Shown here: in pieces, positions 1 through 8,141 of the stretch
Layout of the letters: each line of letters begins with the position of its first letter
Position numbering within the stretch: position 1 is the stretch's first letter
NCBI GenBank assembly: GCA_025345505.1
Contig: JANVCC010009742.1
Span: 885,220 to 949,219 of the forward strand
Reading direction: 5' to 3'
DNA from: Todiramphus chloris collaris
Taxonomy: Eukaryota > Chordata > Aves > Coraciiformes > Alcedinidae
Length of the DNA: 64,000 bases
The notes under the pieces: model-generated
Seen by the model: only the letters and a program-made list of their open reading frames with translations
The model's database searches: none
Told to the model about the DNA's origin: nothing
Position numbers and translations under genes: made by a program

Positions 1-197
1 GATGCTGCGTTTGCCACGAGCTGGGCACCACCGGCGCCAAGGTATTGCGTCAAGTAGCCACCCACTAGTCCACCAACGCCGCCGGCAATCGTGTTGCCAG
101 TCGGGCCAAGAGTCAGGTTCTTGAGAATACCGCCGACAATATTGCCGCCGACAGCCCCTGAGATCAGTTGGATGATGAGAGGAAGAAGTGCACCCAT
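1..197 (-). CDS. Small glycine-rich membrane protein, 3' end cut by window edge
   Basis: The minus strand opens with ATG at 197 and stays open for 65 codons to the window edge, so the C-terminus is missing. The start reads MGALLPLIIQLISGAVGGN and goes on with repeated GG pairs (GNIVGGI, NTIAGGVGGLVGG), a pattern of glycine-zipper-like hydrophobic helices. Short proteins of this type, starting with MGAL and followed by a hydrophobic GG-rich stretch, are common and uncharacterised in Rhizobiales. No function can be given; an inner-membrane location is inferred from the hydrophobicity. Confidence 0.6.
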   Translation of the reverse strand, partial: MGALLPLIIQLISGAVGGNIVGGILKNLTLGPTGNTIAGGVGGLVGGYLTQYLGAGGAQLVANAA

Positions 198-273
198 AAT
201 TGACACCCCGTCAACGTTTCGCGTCAGACTCATGCCTGACACTGGCATGTTGACTAAGTTTTGGGCAATGTCA

Positions 274-311
274 AACCGGTTGATGCCTCAATAAAGAGGT
301 ATCAACCGGTT
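274..311. terminator. Strong hairpin downstream of ilvE
   Basis: The arms AACCGGTTGATGCCTC (274-289) and GAGGTATCAACCGGTT (296-311) form a 16-bp stem, with one G-U pair, around an AATAAA loop. It lies between the ilvE stop and the start of the next minus-strand gene. The short T-run (GTTTTC) is on the plus-strand side, so it is not a textbook terminator for ilvE; it may act as a 3'-end stabiliser or a weak bidirectional terminator. Confidence 0.45.
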
Positions 312-375
312 GTTTTCGTTAGCAAGCTTGCAGTATCGGGCTGAGCGCGCCTTATTTGCGCTCTGATACTGCGAG

Positions 376-1266
376 TTATTCCGCCGCTGCTTTCTTCGGT
401 GTTACTTCGGCGGCGTAATCGTTCATCAGGTTGATTGCGATCTCGCCAACGGTGAAGCGGTGTGGCCCGATCTCCGAGACCGGCGTCACTTCCGCAGCCG
501 TCCCGGTCAGGAAGCACTGTTCGAAACCTTCCAGTTCTTCCGGCATGATCGCCCGTTCGACAACCTCATAGCCGCGGCGCTTGGCCAGCTCGATGACCGT
601 GCGGCGGGTGATGCCGTCGAGGAAGCAATCCGGCTTCGGCGTGTGAATGACACCGTCCTTGACGAAGAACACGTTGGCGCCGGTGGCTTCGGCCACCTGG
701 CCGCGCCAGTCGAGCATCAGCGCGTCCGCATAGCCCTTGGCTTCAGCGGCGTGCTTGGAGATCGTGCAGATCATGTACAGGCCGGCGGCCTTGGACTTGG
801 AGGGAGCCGTCTTCGGATCCGGGCGGCGATATTCCGCCATATCCAGACGAATACCCTTGAGCTTCTGCGCCGGGTCGAAATAGCTTGGCCACTGCCAGAT
901 GGCGATGGCCACGTTGATCCTGTTGTTCTGGGCCGAAACGCCCATCGACTCACTGCCGCGCCACGCGATCGGGCGCACATAGGCATCCTGAAAGCCCTGC
1001 TTGGCAAGGAGCTTGCGGCAGGCATCGTTCAGTTCTTCGACCGAATAGGGAATGGTGAAGCCAAGAATACGCGCCGATTCGTGCAGACGCTCCGTGTGTT
1101 CGTTGAGCTTGAAGATTTCGCCGCCATAGGCGCGCTCACCTTCAAAGACCGAGCTTGCATAATGCAGGCCATGAGTCAGCACGTGAACCTTAGCATCTGC
1201 CCAGCGAACGAATTCGCCATTCATCCAGATGTAACCTTCAAGCTGATCAAATGGTACGGATGCCAT
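376..1266 (-). CDS. ilvE: Branched-chain amino acid aminotransferase
   Basis: A 296-residue fold-type IV PLP aminotransferase, which makes the last step of Leu, Ile and Val synthesis and the first step of their breakdown, in the cytosol. The PLP lysine is K159 in SKSKAAGLY; the N-terminal block HGLHYASSVFEGERAY and the EATGANVFFV and FLTGTAAEVTPV motifs are those of the BCAT family, and the length is standard. ATG 1266 is preceded by CTGGAGGAAAAC, a strong ribosome binding site. It is transcribed away from the MarR/two-component genes across a 361-bp intergenic region that holds three perfect inverted repeats. leuA at 46-48 kb belongs to the same pathway but is not linked. Confidence 0.95.
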   Translation of the reverse strand: MASVPFDQLEGYIWMNGEFVRWADAKVHVLTHGLHYASSVFEGERAYGGEIFKLNEHTERLHESARILGFTIPYSVEELNDACRKLLAKQGFQDAYVRPIAWRGSESMGVSAQNNRINVAIAIWQWPSYFDPAQKLKGIRLDMAEYRRPDPKTAPSKSKAAGLYMICTISKHAAEAKGYADALMLDWRGQVAEATGANVFFVKDGVIHTPKPDCFLDGITRRTVIELAKRRGYEVVERAIMPEELEGFEQCFLTGTAAEVTPVSEIGPHRFTVGEIAINLMNDYAAEVTPKKAAAE

Positions 1267-1627
1267 GTTTTCCTCCAGGCGTTTGATTCCTGATCGTTTG
1301 ACGGGTTTGAGACGACGCCAATTGTTCCCGTTTCACAATTGGTGAACCTTGGCTCCCGACAGCGCCGCGCGTTCTTCTTGAACGCGCAAAGGATGCTGTC
1401 CATTTCGAATTCACGCCTGATCCCCGATGAAAATCGTACCGATTTTCGGACCATGCGTGGCAGCAATAGGCGTTTCGATGAGGAAAAATGTCCCGGAAAC
1501 ACTTATTGGCTTTTCGTTTCATTCAAAATGCGGCCAACAGCTTGCCAAAAATTATCAGCAGTCTAAAATTAAGTCAACAAGACTGACATATTATTCGGCG
1601 ACACATGAATGAGAGCGGGAGCCCTGC
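1267..1627. promoter_or_regulatory. ilvE/MarR divergent intergenic region with inverted repeats
   Basis: No gene is supported in these 361 bases. Three perfect inverted repeats are visible on the ilvE side: CCAATTGT/ACAATTGG (1318-1325 and 1335-1342), GCGCGTTC/GAACGCGC (1367-1374 and 1380-1387) and GAAAATCG/CGATTTTC (1429-1436 and 1440-1447). They could be operators or 5'-UTR hairpins for ilvE. On the MarR side, GTCA-N7-TGAC (1573-1587) in an AT-rich context is a candidate MarR autoregulatory site. No amino-acid-rich leader peptide was found in front of ilvE. Confidence 0.45.
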
Positions 1628-2131
1628 ATGAAACCTTATACACCGGATCGGCATATTGAGACAGCCCTGACCAAGGCGGATGCGCGCGAACTCGACCTCA
1701 TCGAGCTGTTTTTCTTTGCCTACCGTGACTTCACCGCCGACCCGGATCTGATTCTGGAAAAGCTGGCTTTCGGCCGCGCCCATCACCGGGTTCTCTACTT
1801 CATCAACCGTAAGCCGGGCATGACCGTTGCGGAACTGCTGGATGTGCTGCAAATCACCAAGCAGAGTCTCGCCCGTGTTCTCAAGCAGCTGATCGACACG
1901 GGCCATGTCGTGCAGATACCCGGCCCGCGCGACCGGCGGCAGCGCGAACTCTATCCCACCATGAAGGGCAGAGAACTCGCGCTTGAGCTTGCCGCACCGC
2001 AATCACGCCGCATTGGCAGTGCATTGGAGCAAATCGGTCTGGCTGACCGGGCCGTGATCGAACATTTCCTCAAAGCGATGGTCAATCCGGGCCAAAGGCA
2101 ACAGATCGACAGTCTGCCACAGGCAGGTTAG
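1628..2131 (+). CDS. MarR family transcriptional regulator
   Basis: A 167-residue winged-helix regulator. The central part (about residues 50-110) carries the MarR DNA-binding core: MTVAELLDVLQITKQSLARV is the helix-turn-helix, followed by the wing GPRDRRQRELYPT with the usual D-x-R-R signature. The length is typical. It precedes the response regulator and histidine kinase on the same strand (62-bp gap), an order often seen in Rhizobiales, and is divergent from ilvE. The ligand is unknown. An AT-rich dyad 40-55 bp upstream of the start is a plausible operator. Confidence 0.9.
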   Translation: MKPYTPDRHIETALTKADARELDLIELFFFAYRDFTADPDLILEKLAFGRAHHRVLYFINRKPGMTVAELLDVLQITKQSLARVLKQLIDTGHVVQIPGPRDRRQRELYPTMKGRELALELAAPQSRRIGSALEQIGLADRAVIEHFLKAMVNPGQRQQIDSLPQAG

Positions 2132-2193
2132 TTTATGCCGGATAGGGACGTCCGGGGACCAAGGGCGGGCGCCAATGCCCGGAGAGAGAAGGA

Positions 2194-2904
2194 ATGATTT
2201 TGGTGAGTGAAGAACTTCCGCTTTCAGACGATGCGCCGCACCTGCTCATTGTCGACGATGACACCCGGATTCGAAACTTGCTGTCGCAATATCTGACCGG
2301 CAGCGGCTTTCGCATTACGGTGGCTGCCAATGCGGACGAGGCCAGGCGCAAGCTTGCCGGCATTGACTATGATCTGCTGATCCTCGATGTGATGATGCCG
2401 GGTGAAAGCGGCGTGGCCCTCACCCAGTCCCTGCGCCAGGAAAAGAGCGTTCCCATCCTGATGCTCACGGCCCTATCGGAAACCGACAGCCGCATCAGCG
2501 GTCTGGAAGCGGGTGCGGATGATTATCTGCCGAAACCTTTCGATCCGCGCGAACTGATCCTGCGCATCAACAATATCCTGCGCCGCGGCGCCCCGGCATC
2601 GCAGGCCAAGATCGAGCAGATCGTTTTCGGGCCCTACACCTTCGTCATCGCCAAGCGCGAATTGAAGCGTTCGGGTGAACTGATCCGCCTGACCGACCGC
2701 GAGCAGGATATCATGGCGATATTCGCGGCCCGTGCCGGTGAAACCGTGCCCCGGCATGAGCTGACCGGCCAGGAAGGCGATGTCGGTGAACGGACAATCG
2801 ACGTGCAGATCAACCGGCTGCGCCGCAAGATAGAAAATGACCCGGCCAATCCGGTTTGGTTGCAGACGGTGCGCGGCGTCGGCTATAAATTGAGCGTGGA
2901 GTAA
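2194..2904 (+). CDS. OmpR/PhoB-type response regulator
   Basis: A 236-residue two-component regulator with a receiver domain (about 15-128) and an OmpR winged helix (about 140-235). The acidic pocket is DDD (21-23), the phosphoacceptor is D65 in LILDVMMPG, and K114 in LPKPFDP is the conserved switch lysine. The C-terminus shows the typical NRLRRKIENDP and TVRGVGYKL motifs. GGAGAGAGAAGGA precedes the ATG. The cognate kinase starts about 60 bp downstream. The pair resembles an envelope-stress system known in Brucella, but identity cannot be settled from sequence alone, so no symbol is given. Confidence 0.93.
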   Translation: MILVSEELPLSDDAPHLLIVDDDTRIRNLLSQYLTGSGFRITVAANADEARRKLAGIDYDLLILDVMMPGESGVALTQSLRQEKSVPILMLTALSETDSRISGLEAGADDYLPKPFDPRELILRINNILRRGAPASQAKIEQIVFGPYTFVIAKRELKRSGELIRLTDREQDIMAIFAARAGETVPRHELTGQEGDVGERTIDVQINRLRRKIENDPANPVWLQTVRGVGYKLSVE

Positions 2905-2962
2905 ACGTCCCGATCCGCGGGATCAGGACGCAATAACCAATGCGCGAGTGGGCACCGATCAT

Positions 2963-4375
2963 ATGGCACAAACGGACAGTGCAAAACGCGCATTGGCAGT
3001 CAGGCAGCGGCATTGGCGCCGCCGCCGCAGCACGCTGCTCGGCCCCTGGCGGAAATTTTCCCGCTGGCTGGCGCAGTGGATGCCGAAACGGCTCTATGCC
3101 CGCTCGCTGATCATCATCATCGCACCCATGGTGCTGCTGCAGTCGGTCATCGCCTTCGTGTTCATGGAGCGTTACTGGCAGACGGTCACCCAGCGCCTGT
3201 CGACGGCCGTGGTGCGCGACATCTCCGGCATCATCGACCTGATGGACACCTATCCGCAGGACCCCGGCTATGAAAACCTCATCCGCATTGCGCGCGAGAG
3301 GTTGTCGCTCAACATCTCCATCCTGCCGCCCGACCCCCTGCCTGCACCCGGTCCGAAGCCGTTCTTTTCCATTCTTGACGAACCGCTGAGCGCCGAGATC
3401 ACCAAGCAGATCAACCGCCCGTTCTGGATCGACACAATAGGCGATTCCGATCTCGTCGAAATCCGCATCCAGCTGGAAGGCAAGGTTCTGCGGGTCTTTG
3501 CCCGCCGCAGCCAGGCCTATGCCTCGAACACGCTGATTCTCCTGGTCTGGATGTCCGGCTCGGCGCTGGTGCTGCTGGCGATCGCCATCCTGTTCCTGCG
3601 CAACCAGATCAAGCCGATCCAGCAACTGGCCGCGGCCGCCGACAGTTTCGGCAAGGGCCGGGCGACACCGCCCGATTTCAAGCCGCGCGGCGCGGAGGAA
3701 GTCCGGCGGGCGGGCGCGGCCTTCATCGTCATGCGCGAGCGCATCGAACGCCAGATCGAGCAGCGCACCACCATGCTGAGCGGCGTCAGTCACGACCTGC
3801 GGACAATCCTCACCCGCTTCAAGCTGCAGCTTGCGCTGGTCGGCCACAAGGTCGATACGGAAGCGATGGAGCAGGATATCGAGGACATGCAGTCCATGCT
3901 GGAGGGCTATCTCGCCTTTGCCCGCAGCGAGGCGGAGGAAGAAACCGGCACCTTCAACCTGGAACGCCTCTTCGCCAAGCTGAAAGAGGAAGGCACCCTG
4001 CTGGAGCGCGGCTTCAAGTCCAGCATTCGCGGCGAACCGGAGATTCAGGTCCGGCCCAATGCCTTCTCGCGGCTGATCTCCAACCTGGTATCGAACTCGT
4101 TCCGCTATGCCAAGAATGTCGTCGTCACCGCCGATCACCGCGACGGCTGGCTGAGCATCACCATCGACGATGACGGCTCCGGCATCCCCAAGGAGATGCG
4201 CGACGAGGTGTTCAAGCCATTCTTCCGGCTGGATGAGGCGCGCAATCAGGATGCCAGCGGCACCGGGCTCGGGCTTGCCATCGCGCTTGACATTGCCCGC
4301 AGCCATGGCGGCGATATCACCCTGGACGAAAGCCCCATGGGCGGCCTGCGCGCCGTCGTGCGTATTCCCGCCTGA
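2963..4375 (+). CDS. Membrane sensor histidine kinase (EnvZ-like)
   Basis: An inner-membrane kinase of about 470 residues. TM1 is LIIIIAPMVLLQSVIAFVF, then a periplasmic loop of about 110 residues, TM2 is TLILLVWMSGSALVLLAIAI, followed by HAMP, HisKA and HATPase_c. The H-box reads SGVSHDLRTILTRFKLQL with the phosphoacceptor at H277; the usual proline after LRT is isoleucine here. The N-box (NLVSNSFRYAKN), G1 (DDDGSGIP), F-box (FKPFFRLDEARN) and G2 (GTGLGLAI) are intact. An in-frame GTG at 2948 is an alternative start; neither start has a clear ribosome binding site. It pairs with the response regulator just upstream. Confidence 0.92.
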   Translation: MAQTDSAKRALAVRQRHWRRRRSTLLGPWRKFSRWLAQWMPKRLYARSLIIIIAPMVLLQSVIAFVFMERYWQTVTQRLSTAVVRDISGIIDLMDTYPQDPGYENLIRIARERLSLNISILPPDPLPAPGPKPFFSILDEPLSAEITKQINRPFWIDTIGDSDLVEIRIQLEGKVLRVFARRSQAYASNTLILLVWMSGSALVLLAIAILFLRNQIKPIQQLAAAADSFGKGRATPPDFKPRGAEEVRRAGAAFIVMRERIERQIEQRTTMLSGVSHDLRTILTRFKLQLALVGHKVDTEAMEQDIEDMQSMLEGYLAFARSEAEEETGTFNLERLFAKLKEEGTLLERGFKSSIRGEPEIQVRPNAFSRLISNLVSNSFRYAKNVVVTADHRDGWLSITIDDDGSGIPKEMRDEVFKPFFRLDEARNQDASGTGLGLAIALDIARSHGGDITLDESPMGGLRAVVRIPA

Positions 4376-4378
4376 TCG

Positions 4379-4690
4379 TCAGGCGGCCCGGTTGCCGATC
4401 GGCGTCACGCAGGAGGTTTCGGCGGTTGCCTGGACACCGCGCAAATACAGCGCACAGGTGGTGCGCAGCATCGAGGCGAAATTCGGAATCTCGCCATTGG
4501 CCTGCAGGGCCTCATCGTAGAGCGTCGAGATGAAGCGCGGCGTCGTCATGTTCTGACTGACGGCGATCTCGTCCAGAAGCTTCCAGAACGTGACTTCCAG
4601 CTGGATGCTGGTGGAATGCCCGGCAATGCGCACAGAACGGTTGATCTGCCGGTAGCCTTCCGGATCCTGTTCTGCAAATACCTTACACAT
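4379..4690 (-). CDS. Ribbon-helix-helix domain protein
   Basis: A 103-residue protein whose middle (about 18-68) matches the RHH_4 type found in alphaproteobacteria: RSVRIAGHSTSIQLEVTFWK forms the strand and start of the first helix, then LLDEIAVSQNMTTPRFISTL. Such proteins bind DNA as dimers and are usually small regulators; the target is unknown. It is convergent with the histidine kinase, with 3 bp between the stop codons. The C-terminal 30 residues carry two cysteines and no known motif. The start is supported by GGGAGGTTCG upstream of the ATG at 4690. Confidence 0.8.
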   Translation of the reverse strand: MCKVFAEQDPEGYRQINRSVRIAGHSTSIQLEVTFWKLLDEIAVSQNMTTPRFISTLYDEALQANGEIPNFASMLRTTCALYLRGVQATAETSCVTPIGNRAA

Positions 4691-4920
4691 CCAACGAACC
4701 TCCCTTTTCTGCTTCGCCCTCGGCCATCCCCTTGATGCGCTTCATCCCGGCAGGTGAAATTTTGCGCACCGGATCGGTTTCCGGCGAAAATTATTCCGCT
4801 CTTCCGGCGGTGTGGTAGCCGATTGCCACCCATTCTGTTTTCCCGGGTCCATAATCGCCGACATGCCCTGCAACTGCAACCGAAGTTTTGCCGCGGGGCG
4901 CAACGTCAAAGGAGGTCTTT

Positions 4921-5416
4921 TTGGCAAAAGCCATCCATTCCATGATCCGCGTGCTNNNNNNNNNNNNNNNNNNNNNNNNNNNNNNNNNNNNNNNNNNNNN
5001 NNNNNNNNNNNNNNNNNNNNNNNNNNNNNNNNNNNNNNNNNNNNNNNNNNNNNNNNNNNNNNNNNNNNNNNNNNNNNNNNNNNNNNNNNNNNNNNNNNNN
5101 NNNNNNNNNNNNNNNNNNNNNNNNNNNNNNNNNNNNNNNNNNNNNNNNNNNNNNNNNNNNNNNNNNNNNNNNNNNNNNNNNNNNNNNNNNNNNNNNNNNN
5201 NNNNNNNNNNNNNNNNNNNNNNNNNNNNNNNNNNNNNNNNNNNNNNNNNNNNNNNNNNNNNNNNNNNNNNNNNNNNNNNNNNNNNNNNNNNNNNNNNNNN
5301 NNNNNNNNNNNNNNNNNNNNNNNNNNNNNNNNNNNNNNNNNNNNNNNNNNNNNNNCGTCGAAGACCCGGACGGCTACAAGATTGAAGTCCTGCAACAACA
5401 GGGCCGGTTCGTCTGA
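4921..5416 (+). CDS. VOC/glyoxalase-family protein interrupted by an assembly gap
   Basis: Two ends of one gene flank the run of N. On the left, AAAGGAGG lies 5 nt before TTG (4921), which opens MAKAIHSMIRV. On the right, after the gap, VEDPDGYKIEVLQQQGRFV ends at TGA 5414-5416. Both are characteristic of lactoylglutathione-lyase-like VOC proteins of alphaproteobacteria (about 140-150 residues), including the metal-ligand Glu in KIEVLQ. The frames do not match across 400 N (4921 and 5357 fall in different frames), so the gap length is an estimate. A TTG start is unusual but has the only good ribosome binding site. A role in methylglyoxal or related detoxification is inferred from the family. 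Confidence 0.75.
4956..5355. other. Assembly gap of 400 N
   Basis: All bases are N. The flanking sequence belongs to one VOC-family gene whose usual length suggests that about 330-360 bases are really missing. The exact figure of 400 looks like a scaffolding estimate. Confidence 0.99.
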
Positions 5417-5503
5417 AACCGGCTGAACGGCGTTGGAGGACGCCATCAGCCAGCAAGGGCGCGCTCGGGGGAGAGCGCCGATAGCAAGCAAGGGAGGAAA
5501 TCC

Positions 5504-6079
5504 ATGGTAACGATATTCAACCGCAAGGCCGCGGAGCCGGGCAAATCCGGCAGCGCCGCGCAGGCGGGCCTGTCGCGGCGTGAACTGCTCAAACGGGGCG
5601 GCATGGCCAGCCTCGGCGCTCTGCTGGTCATCAGCGGCAATTCCATCATCCATCCGCAGCAGGCCTGGGGCCTCGAGACATCCAGTCTCAAGCCCGAGAC
5701 CATGGCGACGCTAATCCAGCTGGCGCGCGATATCTACCCGCATGACAACATTCCGGACCGCTTCTACGCCATTGCCGTCAAACCCTACGACGCCAAGGCA
5801 GGGTCCGATCCCAAGCAGAAGGAGCTGATCGAGACCGGCATCGCCGACCTCGACAGGCGGGCCGGCAAAGGCGGCTATCTCGGTCTCGACTGGGAAGAGC
5901 ACCGGTTGAAACTGCTGCGCCAGATCGAGGACACGCCGTTCTTCCAGACAATTCGAGGTGGTCTTGTCACCGGGCTCTACAACCAGAAGGAGCTGTGGCC
6001 ACTCTTTGGCTATGAAGGCGAATCCTACTCGAAGGGCGGCTATATCGCCCGCGGCTTCAGCGACATCGAGTGGCTTTGA
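5504..6079 (+). CDS. Tat-exported small subunit of a GMC dehydrogenase (gluconate 2-dehydrogenase subunit 3 family)
   Basis: A 191-residue protein with a twin-arginine signal: SRRELLK at 24-30 followed by the hydrophobic stretch MASLGALLVISG. The mature part (LKPETMATLIQLARDIYPHD, then QIEDTPFFQTIRGGLVTGLY and LWPLFGYEGESYSKGGYIARGF) matches the subunit-3 family that escorts FAD-dependent GMC dehydrogenases to the periplasm. The GMC flavoprotein follows after 48 bp. GGGAGGAAATCC precedes the ATG. No cytochrome c subunit is found nearby, so the electron acceptor is unclear. The substrate is unknown. Confidence 0.85.
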   Translation: MVTIFNRKAAEPGKSGSAAQAGLSRRELLKRGGMASLGALLVISGNSIIHPQQAWGLETSSLKPETMATLIQLARDIYPHDNIPDRFYAIAVKPYDAKAGSDPKQKELIETGIADLDRRAGKGGYLGLDWEEHRLKLLRQIEDTPFFQTIRGGLVTGLYNQKELWPLFGYEGESYSKGGYIARGFSDIEWL

Positions 6080-6127
6080 GCCGTCTCGGCCATCGCACAT
6101 TGTTCTTCAGCCTATCGGGAGGAAACC

Positions 6128-7699
6128 ATGGCTGCACCTTATGATCTCAAGGACGACCACGTTGTCGTCATCATCGGTTCCGGCGCCGGCGGCGGTACGC
6201 TTGGCAACGAACTCGCGCAGAAGGGCATCGACGTCGTCATACTCGAAGCCGGCGCCCGGCATGAATATGAAGACTTCATCAATGACGAATGGGACAGTTT
6301 CGGCCAGCTTGCCTGGGTCGACAAACGCAGCACATCCGGCGACTGGCGGGTCGCCAAGGATTTTCCCAACCTTCCCGCGTGGATCGTCAAGTCGGTTGGC
6401 GGCACCACCACCCATTGGGCCGGTGCCTCGCTGCGTTTGCAGGAGCACGAATTCCGCACCCTGAGCCATTACGGCAAGCTTGAGGGCGCCAATCTGCTCG
6501 ACTGGCCTCTCACCCTGAAGGAGCTCGAGCCCTACTACGCCAAGGCCGAGGACAAGATGGGCGTGACCCGCACCAATGGCATTGCCGGCCTGCCGGGCAA
6601 CAACAACTTCAAGGTGCTGAAAGCCGGGGCCGACAAGCTCGGCTACAAGGAATGCCACACCGGCAACATGGCGATCAACTCCGCCGAGCGGGATGACCGC
6701 ATGGCGTGTCAGCAGACAGGGTTCTGTTTCCAGGGGTGCAAATGGGGCGCCAAATGGTCGACGCTCTATACGGAAATCCCCAAGGGGGAAGCCACCGGCA
6801 GGCTGGAAGTCCGCCCCAATGCGATGGTGCAGAAGATCGAGCACGACAAGAGCGGCAAGGTGACCGGCGTGCTCTATGTCGACAAGGACGGCAAGCAGCA
6901 TGTGCAGAAGGCCCGCATCGTTGCCGTGGCCGGCAATTCGATCGAGAGTCCGCGCCTGCTGCTGAATTCCGCCTCGACGATGTTCCCCGATGGACTGGCG
7001 AACTCCTCCGGCCAGGTCGGGCGCAACTACATGCGCCACACCACCGGCTCGGTCTACGGCGTCTTCGAAAAGCCCGTGCACATGTATCGCGGCACCACTA
7101 TGGCCGGTATCATCCGCGACGAGGCACGGCATGACCCGGCGCGCGGCTTTGTCGGCGGCTATGAAATGGAAACGCTGTCGCTCGGCCTGCCCTTCATGGC
7201 GGCGTTTCTCGATCCGGGCGGCTGGGGCCGTTCCTTCACCTCGGCGCTCGATGAATATGCCAACATGGCCGGCCTGTGGATCGTCGGCGAGGACATGCCG
7301 CAGGAGAACAACCGCATCACCCTGCACAAGGAGGAGAAGGACCAGTACGGCCTGCCCATCGCCAATGTGAACTTCAGCGACCACCCCAACGACACCGCGA
7401 TGCGCAACCATGCCTACAAACAGGGTCAGGCCCTCTACAAGGCCGTCGGCGCAACCCGCACCTTGCCGACACCGCCCTACCCGTCAACCCATAATCTGGG
7501 CACCAACCGCATGAGCGAGAAGCCGAAGGATGGCGTGGTCAACAAGTTCGGCCAGAGCCACGACATCAAGAATCTCTTCGTCTCCGACGGCAGCCAATTC
7601 ACCTCGGGCGGGGCGGAAAACCCGACATTGACGATTGTCACGCTTGCCATCCGGCAGGCGGACTACATCGCCAAGGAGATGGCGGCGAAGACGATCTAG
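6128..7699 (+). CDS. GMC family FAD-dependent oxidoreductase
   Basis: A 523-residue flavoprotein. The FAD Rossmann motif is VVVIIGSGAGGGTLGNELA (about 12-30), with ILEAGARHE ending the second strand. GGTTTHWAGASLR is the GMC flavin-contact loop, and the C-terminal THNLGTNRM and NLFVSDGSQFTSGGAENPTL region carries the catalytic-domain signature. It has no signal peptide of its own, so it probably travels with the Tat-bearing partner upstream, as in gluconate and sorbitol dehydrogenases. GGGAGGAAACC precedes the ATG. Oxidation of a sugar or polyol in the periplasm is inferred; the substrate cannot be told. Confidence 0.9.
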   Translation: MAAPYDLKDDHVVVIIGSGAGGGTLGNELAQKGIDVVILEAGARHEYEDFINDEWDSFGQLAWVDKRSTSGDWRVAKDFPNLPAWIVKSVGGTTTHWAGASLRLQEHEFRTLSHYGKLEGANLLDWPLTLKELEPYYAKAEDKMGVTRTNGIAGLPGNNNFKVLKAGADKLGYKECHTGNMAINSAERDDRMACQQTGFCFQGCKWGAKWSTLYTEIPKGEATGRLEVRPNAMVQKIEHDKSGKVTGVLYVDKDGKQHVQKARIVAVAGNSIESPRLLLNSASTMFPDGLANSSGQVGRNYMRHTTGSVYGVFEKPVHMYRGTTMAGIIRDEARHDPARGFVGGYEMETLSLGLPFMAAFLDPGGWGRSFTSALDEYANMAGLWIVGEDMPQENNRITLHKEEKDQYGLPIANVNFSDHPNDTAMRNHAYKQGQALYKAVGATRTLPTPPYPSTHNLGTNRMSEKPKDGVVNKFGQSHDIKNLFVSDGSQFTSGGAENPTLTIVTLAIRQADYIAKEMAAKTI

Positions 7700-7721
7700 T
7701 TTTAGGAACTGAAAAAGCTCT

Positions 7722-7747
7722 GGGCGCAAAAGCCGACTTTTGCGCCC
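7722..7747. terminator. Bidirectional terminator between GMC gene and csaA
   Basis: A perfect 11-bp inverted repeat, GGGCGCAAAAG/CTTTTGCGCCC with a CCGA loop, lies between the convergent genes. On the minus strand it is followed by AGAGCTTTTTC, so it best terminates csaA. Confidence 0.75.
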
Positions 7748-7771
7748 ATGAATCTCATCAAGAGCTCGTAT

Positions 7772-8110
7772 TTAGAACAGCTTGCCGCCGTTCGGCACCG
7801 GCTTGCTGATGGCGGCCAGAACAACGCCGCCCTCCTCGTCCGGAAAACCCAGTGTCAGAACTTCCGACATGAACGGGCCGATCTGGCGCGGCGGGAAGTT
7901 GACCACCGCCATCACCTGGCGGCCTTTCAGTTCGTCCAGCGTATGGTGCTTGGTGATCTGCGCGGAGGACTTCTTCACCCCGATTTCCGGGCCGAAATCG
8001 ATCTTGAGCTTGAAGGCCGGCTTGCGCGCTTCCGGGAAGGTTTCCGCCTCGACGATGGTGCCGACGCGGATATCCACTTTCTCAAAATCATCAAAACTGA
8101 TGGTCATCAT
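7772..8110 (-). CDS. csaA: CsaA-like tRNA-binding/chaperone protein
   Basis: A 112-residue single-domain OB-fold protein. TISFDDFEKVDIRVGTI, EARKPAFKLKIDFGPEIG, KKSSAQIT and VVNFPPRQIGPFMSEVLTLG are the conserved core of CsaA, a homodimeric relative of the tRNA-binding domain of methionyl-tRNA synthetase with reported chaperone activity. The frame is open well upstream into ybjN, but homology begins at the double ATG (8110/8107), so the start is set there. The ribosome binding site is weak; translation may be coupled to ybjN, which ends 31 bp upstream. Confidence 0.9.
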   Translation of the reverse strand: MMTISFDDFEKVDIRVGTIVEAETFPEARKPAFKLKIDFGPEIGVKKSSAQITKHHTLDELKGRQVMAVVNFPPRQIGPFMSEVLTLGFPDEEGGVVLAAISKPVPNGGKLF

Positions 8111-8141
8111 ATTCAACTCAAACAAACCGACATGCTTCAGG

